A DNA stretch of 64,000 nt, taken from Pseudomonas akapageensis. GTDB lineage: Bacteria; Pseudomonadota; Gammaproteobacteria; Pseudomonadales; Pseudomonadaceae. This document shows, in pieces, positions 33,541-42,938 of the stretch. The notes under the pieces were generated by a model. The model was not told where the DNA came from. It saw nothing but the letters and a program-made list of their open reading frames with translations, and did no database searches. The stretch covers positions 287 to 64,286 of the forward strand of contig NZ_VXCP01000038.1 of the NCBI RefSeq assembly GCF_011355085.1, written 5' to 3'. Both the position numbers and the translations under genes were made by a program. How positions within the stretch are numbered: the first letter of the stretch is position 1; each line of letters opens with the position of its first letter.

Positions 33541-35994
33541 TTGTCCGCGTCGATCATCGAAGAACGGCTTGTCGGCATTCACCTGCACGGATGCTCGCGG
33601 CAGGTTCGCGGTGTCACCACCAGGCGCATCGACATACCAGTAACAATGCTTCACTGCCCGCGTAATGGCGACATAAGCCAGGCGCAGGATTTCGTCCTTT
33701 TGCGCGTTGTCGAAGGGCTCGGCATCGCCGCTGCGCCCAAGACCGGCCATGCGGTACACCTGGTTCTTGTACGGTGAACGGGTGACATGCTGGCAATCCC
33801 CGAGCATGAATACTGCATCGGCCTGCAACCCCTTCGAGCTGTGATAGGTCAGTTGCTTGAACCTTCGCGCTTCGGGCGCCAACCCGGAATCGTGATTGAT
33901 CAACGCCTGCAAGTGCTCTGAAATCAATAACTTATCGCTACTTTTTCGAAATAGTAACAAGATCGAATCGCCGCGTTTGTAGTGTTCCAGCAGGCATTGC
34001 GCCAAGCCTGTATCGTCTCGATCGAGCACCCTGACCGGCACCGGCTCTTCGGCTGCCGGGCCGCACGCCCTGGCCTTTTTGCCGGAAATCGAGGGGGCCG
34101 ATTTAACGATATGCTCGGCCGCATCGATGATGTGCTGATGGCTGCGATAGTTGTCGCTGAGCATGACTTTGGTCGTGGCGGGTGAAACGAACTCCCTGGC
34201 GAACTCCATGAAGTATTTCGGCGAACTGCCACGCCAGCCATAGATCGACTGCCAGTCATCGCCCACGCACAACAAGGATGAATGCTGCGCCGCCCTGCCG
34301 ACATGCATGGACGGCCCACGACTGCGGATTTCCCGCAAGCTGGCGCGCAACCAGGAAACGATCTGCGGCGAAACGTCCTGGAACTCATCGATCATCAAAT
34401 GGGAAAGTGGACGCAACAGTTCGTCACTGACTTGCCTGAGGTTTTCCGGGGTATTTTCACCGAACAGCGCGAACATCCGGTTGTAGGTCATGATCGGCGG
34501 CGATTGCGCGAGCAGATGGGTCTCGAAGGCTTTCCAGAATAGACTCAGCGCCTCGAAGAACCAGCGATCGCTGTCATCGCGGGCAAAACTCATCTGTCCC
34601 ACGGCCACGGAAACATCCAGCCCCAGGTTCTCGATAAAACTGGCGGCGGCCACGAAACAATCGAGCAAGGGCGCAGCACCCAGCTCGCCCTTGACCTTGT
34701 AATCGAAGCCCGGGCCGGCTACCGCATCGGCGGCAAGTGACTGCACAAGTCGCTTTGCCGCCGCGTAATTTTCCAACCAAATCACAGGCTTACCGCAGAA
34801 AGCTTGAAACAGGGTGCGCTTTATCACCCACTCGGCCCAGACCGGCAGCTTGGCGCCGGGGCGCTTGTACTGCTGGTTTTCTCCCGGGTCGAAACCCAGC
34901 ACGACCCAGGCATCCATCTGCGCGATATAGCCATGGAAATGGAAGGCGCTGCCGTTGATTTCCACGGTCTGGCGATTGGGCTCGATGCCCTTGATCGGCC
35001 AGGCGCCGGCGCGAAACCAGAGGTCTTCGATGGTGTCGCACAGTTCTTCATCGCGGCTGGCAGACAACTGCGTCACAGCCACGCGCTTCTGCACATCCGG
35101 GTGATCGCGGTCCAGCTCCTTGAGCTCCAGCGCCTGGCGACGCAGCATGGCCATCAATTCGCGGAAACGCTCGTTGCCGGCATGCAGGTCCCGGTAGCAG
35201 AGATTGAGTTGTTGGCGCTGGGCATCGTTGATGCGCAGATCGAAGGGGTTGCTCGACTCGCCCGCGTCACCGGCGAACTGGGCGTTATTGCTCAGGTTCT
35301 CGAAGGCCCGCAACTGGCCGAAGCCTGGCAGGCTGCGAACCAGCGGCAGTATCCGTGAGTGGAAGGTGCGCACCACTTCATGCGCCTGGGCCTGGCTCAG
35401 CCCATGGCCCCATAGCGCGAATACCTCGATCAGTTTGGCGATGAAGTCCTTGCGCGATTCGCGGGTAAAGGTCACCACCGTCATGGCGCCGAGTTCAAAG
35501 CCCAGATAGTGGTGCAACAGCAGGATGCGCAACACCAGCGAAGTCGATTTGCCCGCGCCGGCGCCGGCAATCACATAAGTCGAAGGGGTTTCGCTGAAGA
35601 TCATCTTCCACTGCGCCGCGCTCGGCTGCGCATGGCTCGGCAGACGCTGGGCGACATCGGCCTTGACGCGTTTCTTCAACTCGCCGGTTACGGGCAGCCG
35701 CCAGTCATCGAACAGGTTGTCGTCCACGCCGGGTACTGCGTGACCTTGCGGGCGCGTATCGCGGATCAGCAATACCTGGCGCCCTTCCTCGATGCCGTCG
35801 ATACGGCCCTCGTCATAGCCCTCGCGCAAGCCATCGGCATGCCCCGTGCGTTGCCCGACCACATGCCCCTGGAACCAGGAATCCCGGTGCTGGGCACGCA
35901 GGCGGCTCAGGCCGCGACCAAGAAAGCGCGCAGCCAGGCGCTTGAGCAGGGGCAATTGGGCGGGGGGTGACAGTTCGGCAGGCAGCTCGGGCAC
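33523..35994 (-). CDS. UvrD/Rep-family ATP-dependent DNA helicase
   Basis: An 823-residue superfamily 1 helicase. The first ~130 residues are a separate charged extension unlike UvrD. Then Walker A AGAGAGKST, TFTRESRKDF, Walker B MIDEFQDVSP, the CVGDDWQSIYGWRG motif, YHSSKGLQADAVF and VAITRAVK are all present, so it should be an active ATPase and 3'-5' helicase. It is distinct from housekeeping UvrD in its N-terminal extension and shorter tail. Possible roles are DNA repair or a phage-related process; no partner gene is adjacent. Confidence 0.88.
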   Translation of the reverse strand: MPELPAELSPPAQLPLLKRLAARFLGRGLSRLRAQHRDSWFQGHVVGQRTGHADGLREGYDEGRIDGIEEGRQVLLIRDTRPQGHAVPGVDDNLFDDWRLPVTGELKKRVKADVAQRLPSHAQPSAAQWKMIFSETPSTYVIAGAGAGKSTSLVLRILLLHHYLGFELGAMTVVTFTRESRKDFIAKLIEVFALWGHGLSQAQAHEVVRTFHSRILPLVRSLPGFGQLRAFENLSNNAQFAGDAGESSNPFDLRINDAQRQQLNLCYRDLHAGNERFRELMAMLRRQALELKELDRDHPDVQKRVAVTQLSASRDEELCDTIEDLWFRAGAWPIKGIEPNRQTVEINGSAFHFHGYIAQMDAWVVLGFDPGENQQYKRPGAKLPVWAEWVIKRTLFQAFCGKPVIWLENYAAAKRLVQSLAADAVAGPGFDYKVKGELGAAPLLDCFVAAASFIENLGLDVSVAVGQMSFARDDSDRWFFEALSLFWKAFETHLLAQSPPIMTYNRMFALFGENTPENLRQVSDELLRPLSHLMIDEFQDVSPQIVSWLRASLREIRSRGPSMHVGRAAQHSSLLCVGDDWQSIYGWRGSSPKYFMEFAREFVSPATTKVMLSDNYRSHQHIIDAAEHIVKSAPSISGKKARACGPAAEEPVPVRVLDRDDTGLAQCLLEHYKRGDSILLLFRKSSDKLLISEHLQALINHDSGLAPEARRFKQLTYHSSKGLQADAVFMLGDCQHVTRSPYKNQVYRMAGLGRSGDAEPFDNAQKDEILRLAYVAITRAVKHCYWYVDAPGGDTANLPRASVQVNADKPFFDDRRGQEKARQ

Positions 35995-36234
35995 GCGGAC
36001 TCCAGGGGTTGGCGATGACAGACGCCCATGTTCGCTCCATTTGCCTGCGACTGCCAGTCAATTGCCTATAGATCAGCTGATTAGGCGATGAATCGCACAA
36101 TTGACAATAAGTTGTGCGACGACTTATTGATCTAACAATACGATCATAACTAGCGATAATTCCCGCTTTTTTTCGATATTTTGTTGATAGAAGATAGGTC
36201 CATTCCAACGATTCACTGCTCAGGAGATGTCTTC

Positions 36235-36933
36235 ATGCTGCAACTAAGACCCTTCAAGTCCCTCGGTGGCGCCAACCACGGCTGGCTCGATGCTCATCAC
36301 CATTTTTCGTTCGCCGAGTATTACGACCCTGAGCGCATGAACTGGGGCAACCTGCGGGTGTGGAATGACGATGTCATCGCCCCCGGCACCGGTTTCCCGC
36401 AGCACCCGCACCGGGACATGGAGATCATTACCTATGTCCGTGAAGGCGCGATTACCCACCAGGACAACCTGGGCAACAAGGGCCGCACCGAGGCAGGCGA
36501 CGTGCAGGTGATGAGCGCCGGGACCGGGATCGCCCACAGCGAGTACAACCTGGAGTCGATACAAACGCGCATCTTCCAGATCTGGATCATGCCCGATCGC
36601 ACCGGCGAAGCCCCTTCCTGGGGTGCCCGACCCTTCCCTAAAGGCGAGCGCGGCGAAGGTTTCGTCACCCTGGCCAGCGGCAAGGCCGGTGACGACCAAA
36701 GCCTGCGCATTCGTGCCGATGCACGGTTGGTGGCGGCCAATTTGAAGGCTGGGGAGACGGCGGAATATGTGCTGGATGGCGGACGCCGTGCTTACCTGGT
36801 GCCGGCCAAGGGGCTGATCGAGGTCAATGGCGTGCGGGCGGCAGCGCGGGATGGGGTGGCTGTCGAGGATGAGCGAGTACTGCGGGTGACGGCTGTGGAA
36901 GACAGCGAGATTGTTCTTGTTGATGTAGCTTGA
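36235..36933 (+). CDS. Pirin-family cupin protein
   Basis: A 232-residue bicupin. The metal-binding histidines appear in GFPQHPHRDMEIIT and GTGIAHSEYN, matching the pirin/YhhW group, some of which dioxygenate quercetin. ATG 36235 has an AGGAG site upstream (CAGGAGATGTCTTC). It stands alone and is followed by a strong terminator. It is shorter than the second pirin at 48.8-49.7 kb. Confidence 0.9.
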   Translation: MLQLRPFKSLGGANHGWLDAHHHFSFAEYYDPERMNWGNLRVWNDDVIAPGTGFPQHPHRDMEIITYVREGAITHQDNLGNKGRTEAGDVQVMSAGTGIAHSEYNLESIQTRIFQIWIMPDRTGEAPSWGARPFPKGERGEGFVTLASGKAGDDQSLRIRADARLVAANLKAGETAEYVLDGGRRAYLVPAKGLIEVNGVRAAARDGVAVEDERVLRVTAVEDSEIVLVDVA

Positions 36934-36937
36934 GAAT

Positions 36938-36969
36938 AAAAAAGGGCCTGAAATTCAGGCCCTTTTTTT
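36938..36969 (+). terminator. Intrinsic terminator of the pirin gene
   Basis: AAAAAAGGGCCTGAA paired with TTCAGGCCCTTTTTTT, a long stem with an A-run before and a T-run after, four bases past the stop. Its symmetry would let it work in both directions. Confidence 0.93.
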
Positions 36970-37002
36970 ATTTACTTCGGGGAAATTATTCAGTGCCGGT
37001 TC

Positions 37003-37036
37003 GGGCCTCATCGCTGGCAAGCCCGCGATGAGGCCC
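37003..37036. repeat. Short REP-like inverted repeat
   Basis: GGGCCTCATCG (37003-37013) and CGATGAGGCCC (37026-37036) are perfect 11-base arms around CTGGCAAGC. It shares the CTGGCAAGC core with the larger element at 26043-26116. It lies just past the stop of pgm. Confidence 0.7.
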
Positions 37037-37086
37037 TAACAATCAACACAAAATCAAACACTTACACAACAAATCTAATCTAAACC

Positions 37087-38727
37087 TTAAGCAATGGCCG
37101 CATCCACCAACACCTGCGCCTCAGCCACCAGACGCTGCAAATGCGCCTCATCGATAAAGCTCTCGGCGTAGATCTTGTAGATGTCCTCGGTCCCCGAAGG
37201 CCGTGCCGCGAACCAGCCATTGGCGGTCATGACCTTCAAGCCGCCGATGGCCTGATTGTTACCCGGTGCATGGCTGAGAATCTGTTCGATAGGCTCGCCA
37301 GCCAGTTCGGTCGACTTGACCTGCTCCGGTGACAGCTTGCTCAACAACGCCTTCTGCTGCGGGTTGGCCTTGGCCTCGACGCGAGTGGCGAAAGGCCGGC
37401 CCAGGTCCTGGGCGAGCTTCTCGTAGTACTGGTTCGGGTCCAGTTTGGTCCTGGCGGTGATTTCCGCGGCCAGCAAGGCCGGGATCAGACCGTCCTTGTC
37501 GGTGCACCAGACGCTGCCGTCGCGGCGCAGGAACGACGCACCCGCACTCTCCTCCCCGCCAAAGCCCAGCGAGCCATCGAACAGGCCGTCGGCGAAGAAT
37601 TTGAAGCCTACCGGCACTTCATGCAGGCGACGGCCCAGACGCGCGGTGACCCGGTCGATCAGGCCGCTGCTGACCACGGTCTTCCCCACGGCAGCATCGC
37701 TGCGCCATTGCGGACGGTTGTTGAACAGGTAATCGATGGCCACGGCCAGGTAATTGTTTGGCTGCAGCAGGCCACCGGACGGCGTGACGATGCCGTGGCG
37801 GTCGTGATCGGGGTCGCAGGCGAAGGCGACGTCGAAACGGTCCTTGAGGCCGATCAGCCCCTGCATGGCGTAGTTCGAGGACGGGTCCATGCGGATCTGG
37901 CCGTCCCAGTCCACGCACATGAAGCGGAAGGTCGGGTCGACTTCGCGGTTGACCACTTCCAGGTTCAGCTTGTAGTGCTCGGCAATCGCTGACCAATAGC
38001 GCACGCCAGCGCCGCCCAGCGGGTCCACGCCCAGGCGCAGGTTGGCTTCGCGGATGGCGTCCATGTCGATGACATTGCCCAGGTCAGCCACGTAGGTGTT
38101 CAGGTAATCATGGCGATGGGTCGTCGGCGCGTTCAGCGCCTGCTCGTAATCCATGCGCTTGACGCCCTTGAGGCCATCGGCAAGCAGCTCGTTGGCCTTG
38201 GCTTCGATCCACTTGGTGACATCGGAGTCGGCCGGGCCGCCATTGGGCGGGTTGTACTTGAAACCACCGCTTTGTGGCGGGTTGTGCGACGGCGTGATCA
38301 CGACACCGTCGGCCAGGCCGCTGCTGCGGCCACGGTTGTAGCAGAGGATGGCATGGGACACGGCCGGGGTCGGCGTGTATTCGTCATCCTTGGCGATCAT
38401 TACTTCGACGCCATTGGCGGCAAACACCTGCAAGGCACTGGCACCTGCCGGCGTGGAAAGCGCATGGGTGTCCACGCCGACAAACAGCGGACCATCGATG
38501 CCCTTGGCCTGGCGGTACAGGCAGATCGCCTGGCTGATGGCCAGGACGTGATGTTCGTTGAAGCTCAGGTCAAACGCACTGCCACGGTGCCCGGACGTAC
38601 CGAAAGCCACGCGCTGGGTGGCGATGGAGGCGTCGGGCTGGCCGGTATAATAGGCGGTCAGCAGTCGCGGGATATCGACCAGCGCAGAAGCTGGAGCAGG
38701 TTTACCCGCCAAAGGACTGAGATTCAT
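37087..38727 (-). CDS. pgm: Phosphoglucomutase (alpha-D-glucose phosphate-specific)
   Basis: A 546-residue enzyme, the same length as E. coli Pgm. FGTSGHRGS at 42-50 and the phosphoserine loop TPSHNPP (Ser147) are intact, as are the metal-binding DPDHDRHG motif and GEESAGAS sugar-binding loop. It interconverts glucose 1-phosphate and glucose 6-phosphate for glycogen, trehalose and exopolysaccharide metabolism. No partner gene is adjacent. Confidence 0.95.
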   Translation of the reverse strand: MNLSPLAGKPAPASALVDIPRLLTAYYTGQPDASIATQRVAFGTSGHRGSAFDLSFNEHHVLAISQAICLYRQAKGIDGPLFVGVDTHALSTPAGASALQVFAANGVEVMIAKDDEYTPTPAVSHAILCYNRGRSSGLADGVVITPSHNPPQSGGFKYNPPNGGPADSDVTKWIEAKANELLADGLKGVKRMDYEQALNAPTTHRHDYLNTYVADLGNVIDMDAIREANLRLGVDPLGGAGVRYWSAIAEHYKLNLEVVNREVDPTFRFMCVDWDGQIRMDPSSNYAMQGLIGLKDRFDVAFACDPDHDRHGIVTPSGGLLQPNNYLAVAIDYLFNNRPQWRSDAAVGKTVVSSGLIDRVTARLGRRLHEVPVGFKFFADGLFDGSLGFGGEESAGASFLRRDGSVWCTDKDGLIPALLAAEITARTKLDPNQYYEKLAQDLGRPFATRVEAKANPQQKALLSKLSPEQVKSTELAGEPIEQILSHAPGNNQAIGGLKVMTANGWFAARPSGTEDIYKIYAESFIDEAHLQRLVAEAQVLVDAAIA

Positions 38728-38829
38728 GCAAAACCTCTGAAAAGATGATCGAGACTGATAGGGTTGCAGTTTACTGGCACTTTGACCCTGAGGCGAAGCG
38801 TTCTATCCCTGATCCCGGATAAAAAATAC

Positions 38830-41085
38830 TTACGTGTAGCGCCACCACCCGGGGAACAACTGCTGCACCTTTGCCTGGCCGAAACGATCATCGATCAGCA
38901 CCACCACGCCGCGATCCTGCTGACCGCGAATCACCCTGCCCGCCGCCTGCACCACCTTTTGCACACCGGGGTACAGGTAGGTGTAGTCGTAGCCATCGCC
39001 GAAAATCGCGCCCATGCGTTGCTTGAGCTGTTCGTTGACCGGGTTGAACTGCGCCAGCCCCAGGGTCGCGATAAAGGCGCCGATCAGCCGCGTGCCCGGC
39101 AGGTCGATGCCTTCGCCGAAGGCGCCACCGAGCACGGCAAAGCCAACACCCCGACCGTCCGGGGTGAAGTTCTCGAGAAACGCCCGGCGTTGTGCCTCGT
39201 CCATGTTGCGCGACTGCGACCACTGCACGATGCCCGGATGGCGCGCGGCGAGCAGCTCGGCCACTTGTTGCAGATAGTCGAAGCTGCTGAAGAACGCCAG
39301 GTAGTTGCCCGGCTGTGCCTGGAACTGCGCGGCGATCAGTTCGACGATCGGCGCCAGCGAGGCCTGGCGATGGTTGAATCGGGTCGAGATCTCGCTGGCA
39401 ATGCGCACCTGCAACTGGTCGGCGTGAAACGGCGATTGCACGTCGATCCAGGCCGTTTGCGCCGGTAGCCCGAGCACATCGGCATAGAAGCGGCGCGGGC
39501 TCAGGGTGGCGGAAAACAGCACCGTGCTGCGGGCCGCCGCCAGGCGCGGGCCGAGCAGCGGCGCCGGCACCACATTGCGCAGGCACAGGGTCGACAGGCT
39601 GCGTTTGCCCGTGCCTTCGCGCTTGCTCACGTCGAACAGGAAATGCTCATCGAACAATTCCGCCACCCGCGTGAACTGCAGCGCCTGGAAGTAGAAGTCC
39701 AGCAACTGGCTGTCGATGCCCTCGGGCTGGTGGTTCATTTCGTCACCGATCAAGCCGATGCAGCGCTGCACGGCCTGCAGAAAACGCTCCGGCACGCGGT
39801 CATGGGCCTGGTAAGGCGCGAGCTGGTCCTTGTGCAGGGCATTCCACTCCCGGTTGAGCCGTTGCAAGGCGCTCTTGAGGCTGGCCATCGGCTCGCGCCG
39901 CAGTGCCTGCAAGGTGCGCTGATCAAGGCTTGCGCTGTACATCTGACGACCGCGCTCGACCAGGTTGTGCGCCTCGTCCACCAGCACCGCCAGGCGCCAC
40001 TGATTGGCCTGGGCCAGCCCATACAGCAGTGCGCTGAGGTCAAAGTAATAGTTGTAGTCGCCGACGACCACATCGACCCAGCGCGCCAGCTCCTGGCTCA
40101 GGTAGTAGGGACAGACCTCGTGGGCCAGGGCGACCTCGCGCAAGGCGGCCTGGTCGAGCAACGGGACCTGCACGGCCGCCTGGCGAGCGGCCGGCAGGCG
40201 ATCATAAAAGCCCTTGGCCAAAGGACAGGACTCGCCATGGCAGGCTTTGTCCGGATGCTCGCAAGCCTTGTCCCGCGCCACCAGTTCCAGGCTGCGCAAG
40301 GCAAGACCGGGGCTGGCCTGATGGACATGCCTGAGCGCCTCCAGGGCCAGCGCGCGCCCCGGGGTCTTGGCCGTGAGAAACAGAATCTTGTCCAGGCCTT
40401 GCGGCACCACGGCTTTAAGCAGCGGAAACAAGGTACCCAGGGTCTTGCCGATTCCCGTGGTGGCCTGAGCCATCAGGCATCGCCCCGTGCTGACGGCCTT
40501 GTACACGGTCTCGGCGAGGTCGCGCTGGCCACTGCGAAATTGCCCGAAGGGAAAGGCCAGGGCCAAGAGGCCGGCATCGCGTTCAATGCTGCGTGCCAGT
40601 TCCTGCTCGGCCCAGTGCAGGAAACGTTCGCACTGCTGCTGGAAAAAAGCCTCCAGTTCGGCGGCGCTGCAGTGCAGCTCGAACGAGGTCTCCCGGTCGC
40701 TGTCGACGTCCAGGTAAACCAGGGCGACCTTCAGTTGTTCCAGCTGCAGCTGACGGCAGAGCAACCCGCCGTACACTTTGGCCTGGGCCCAGTGAAGCTG
40801 GCGGTGGTTGTCCGGTTGGGTGGCGAGATCGCCGCGGTAGGTCTTGATCTCTTCCAGGCGGTTGAGCACCGGGTCGTAGCCATCGGCCCGGCCGCGCACC
40901 TGCAACTGGCGGTACTCGCCAGCCAGCGCCACCTCGGCCTGATAGCCCGGCCCACGCCGCGCCGTGACCCGGCGGTGTCCGGCGATACCCTCCTGGGCCG
41001 TGGGCGATGGCGTGAAGCGCAGGTCCAGATCGCCGACCTTGGCGGTGAACTCGCACAACGCCCGCACGGCAACCAGGTAACTCAT
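38830..41085 (-). CDS. DinG/Rad3-type Fe-S DNA helicase, coupled to FAN1
   Basis: A 751-residue XPD/DinG-type superfamily 2 helicase. Walker A is ATTGIGKT and the DEAH box reads VDEAHN. Four cysteines (KACEHPDKACHGESC, then HEVCPYY) sit between these motifs, as in the 4Fe-4S cluster of this group. The N-terminal ~150 residues resemble a PD-(D/E)XK-type nuclease domain (LNRLEEIKTYRG). ATG 41085 overlaps the FAN1 stop in an ATGA arrangement, so the two are coupled and likely act in the same repair process. It is a bacterial analogue of the FAN1/FANCJ pairing, but direct interaction is inference. Confidence 0.9.
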   Translation of the reverse strand: MSYLVAVRALCEFTAKVGDLDLRFTPSPTAQEGIAGHRRVTARRGPGYQAEVALAGEYRQLQVRGRADGYDPVLNRLEEIKTYRGDLATQPDNHRQLHWAQAKVYGGLLCRQLQLEQLKVALVYLDVDSDRETSFELHCSAAELEAFFQQQCERFLHWAEQELARSIERDAGLLALAFPFGQFRSGQRDLAETVYKAVSTGRCLMAQATTGIGKTLGTLFPLLKAVVPQGLDKILFLTAKTPGRALALEALRHVHQASPGLALRSLELVARDKACEHPDKACHGESCPLAKGFYDRLPAARQAAVQVPLLDQAALREVALAHEVCPYYLSQELARWVDVVVGDYNYYFDLSALLYGLAQANQWRLAVLVDEAHNLVERGRQMYSASLDQRTLQALRREPMASLKSALQRLNREWNALHKDQLAPYQAHDRVPERFLQAVQRCIGLIGDEMNHQPEGIDSQLLDFYFQALQFTRVAELFDEHFLFDVSKREGTGKRSLSTLCLRNVVPAPLLGPRLAAARSTVLFSATLSPRRFYADVLGLPAQTAWIDVQSPFHADQLQVRIASEISTRFNHRQASLAPIVELIAAQFQAQPGNYLAFFSSFDYLQQVAELLAARHPGIVQWSQSRNMDEAQRRAFLENFTPDGRGVGFAVLGGAFGEGIDLPGTRLIGAFIATLGLAQFNPVNEQLKQRMGAIFGDGYDYTYLYPGVQKVVQAAGRVIRGQQDRGVVVLIDDRFGQAKVQQLFPGWWRYT

Positions 41086-42740
41086 GGGTCCGGCCCCGGC
41101 TCTGTCCATTGCACATAGCAGACCGTGACGGGCATGGCATGCCGGCTGCAGAACTCGATCCAGCGCAGTTGGTTGTCCTGCAGACGATCACCGGGGCCCT
41201 TGACCTCGATCATCCGGTAGCTTTTATGCTCAGGCCAGAACTGGATCAGGTCCGGCATGCCCGCACGGTTGGCCTGAATATCACCCAACAGTCGCTCGAA
41301 GCAGTGCCGCAGGTGTTCGGCCGGCAGGCACAGCAGCGCCTCGTCGAGCAGTGCTTCGCTCAGGTTGTCCCAGAACACAAAGGGCGATTGCAGGCCCCAC
41401 TTGCCTTGGTAACGCTCACGGATGGTCGCCTTGTAAGTGCCATCTTCCAGCTGCGCCAGGCAGGCCGCGAACAGTTCGGCACGGCGCTCGTAAAATTCGC
41501 CGTGGTGCAGGTCGGCCGGGCCACTCTGGAATGGATGGAAGAACGCCCCCGGTACCGGCGCAAAGATAGCCGGCCAGCACAACAGCCCGAACAGGGAGTT
41601 GAGCAAGGTATTCTCGACATAATGCACCGGCCCCCGGGCTTCGTTCAGGTGCGTCAGCACGGCCTGCTCGACGCTCCAGCCCTCCGGGGGGCGCGGTAAT
41701 CTCAGATCGATTCGGGAAATCGGCACCGGGTCAGACTTTGCCTCGGCGGCCAACCCCAGTTTACGGCGCAGGCGCGGCAGGATGCGCATCAGTTGCTGAG
41801 ACTCGGCAGCATTACGCGGCGCCGCCTCAACGACGCTGGCCAGTGCCATGGCTGCCTCGTACTGCTCGCTGCGTTCAAGCACGCGAACCGTGCGCAGGCG
41901 TGCTTCGGGGTGCATGCAGTCCTGATAGATCGCCAGCGCTGTTTCCCAGCGGGCGCTGCGCTCGCAATGCTGCCCCAGTTGAAACAACAACCTGCCCCGG
42001 CGCCGTTCCAGCCAGGGGTTGTCACTGTGGGCGGCAGTCACCTGATCGAGAATCGAATCGGCATCGACGCCGGCCTCGAACTGCTCACCGCAGGCATGCA
42101 GCGCCAGGTAGATCTCCAGGTCCTCGCGGCTGCGCAACGCCCGGGATTCGCTACTGAACTCCACGCTTTCGTAGCGCAGCAACCCCAGGTCGGCCAGGAC
42201 GAACTCGGTCCAGTCCTGATAAAGATTGCCGAAAAACAGCAGCCGCAACCTGTCGCACAAGGCGCGAACCTTCAGTGCATACAGCTGATCGTCGATCGCC
42301 GGGCACCACTGCCGCCACGGCTGGACCTCGGTGCAGTGCGGCAACAAGGCAGCCAGCAATTCGGGCTTGCTGGCGCGAGGTTGTTCCAGCAAGGGACGGA
42401 AACAGGTGACGATTTCGGGCTTGAGCAGCACGTCGAACAGCTGCTCCAGGCTCAAGGGCTGCTGATCGTCCAGCCAACCCAAGGCCAGCAATGGCTCCGC
42501 CGCCGCAAGGGTCGAACCTATCTCGGCATAGTTGAGCTTGCTGGCGCGATACAACGGTCCCTTGCGCATGATCATGCGCACCAGCAGGGCCTGGCTGTTT
42601 TGCCCCAGACCACGGAAATCCGCGAGAAACTTTCGTTCTTCGTCGTTGAACAGGTCCGCATAGCGCGGCTCCAGCCAGTCCAGGACACGGTTGAAGTTGT
42701 GCAGGTAGTAGAAGGGATCTTCGAGCGGTGGAATTGTCAC
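41082..42740 (-). CDS. FAN1-type VRR-NUC nuclease
   Basis: A 552-residue protein with a C-terminal VRR-NUC domain: GMPDLIQFW (Asp497) and MIEVKGPGD (Glu512, Lys514) give the PD-(D/E)XK active site. The rest, including tetratricopeptide-like helical sequence, matches bacterial FAN1, as known from P. aeruginosa FAN1 structures. FAN1 is a 5'-flap endonuclease and interstrand-crosslink repair nuclease. It is the first gene of a two-gene operon with the Fe-S helicase, with which it shares an ATGA overlap. Confidence 0.92.
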   Translation of the reverse strand: MTIPPLEDPFYYLHNFNRVLDWLEPRYADLFNDEERKFLADFRGLGQNSQALLVRMIMRKGPLYRASKLNYAEIGSTLAAAEPLLALGWLDDQQPLSLEQLFDVLLKPEIVTCFRPLLEQPRASKPELLAALLPHCTEVQPWRQWCPAIDDQLYALKVRALCDRLRLLFFGNLYQDWTEFVLADLGLLRYESVEFSSESRALRSREDLEIYLALHACGEQFEAGVDADSILDQVTAAHSDNPWLERRRGRLLFQLGQHCERSARWETALAIYQDCMHPEARLRTVRVLERSEQYEAAMALASVVEAAPRNAAESQQLMRILPRLRRKLGLAAEAKSDPVPISRIDLRLPRPPEGWSVEQAVLTHLNEARGPVHYVENTLLNSLFGLLCWPAIFAPVPGAFFHPFQSGPADLHHGEFYERRAELFAACLAQLEDGTYKATIRERYQGKWGLQSPFVFWDNLSEALLDEALLCLPAEHLRHCFERLLGDIQANRAGMPDLIQFWPEHKSYRMIEVKGPGDRLQDNQLRWIEFCSRHAMPVTVCYVQWTEPGPDP

Positions 42741-42866
42741 AGCGAATGCAGGCCAGGGTTTGGTAGATACTGGTTATACATACAGAAACACCTTGCTGGC
42801 AACCTCAGGCGACCGTCTGCAGTTTTGGCTGTCGATTTGACACCGCAGGGAGACCCTTCGGGTCTC

Positions 42867-42938
42867 AGCGCAGCCTGCGGCAGCGGCTACAAGGTTCGGC
42901 GTCACGCGGTCGGTGTAGCCGCTGCCGCAGGCTGCGCT
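42867..42938. repeat. REP element overlapping the cynR 3' end
   Basis: Perfect 25-base arms (42867-42891 and 42914-42938, containing GCAGCCTGCGGCAGCGGCTA and its complement) flank a 22-base loop. A smaller hairpin GAGACCCTTCGGGTCTC precedes it. The right arm lies inside the cynR coding frame and codes its last residues. Confidence 0.88.
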
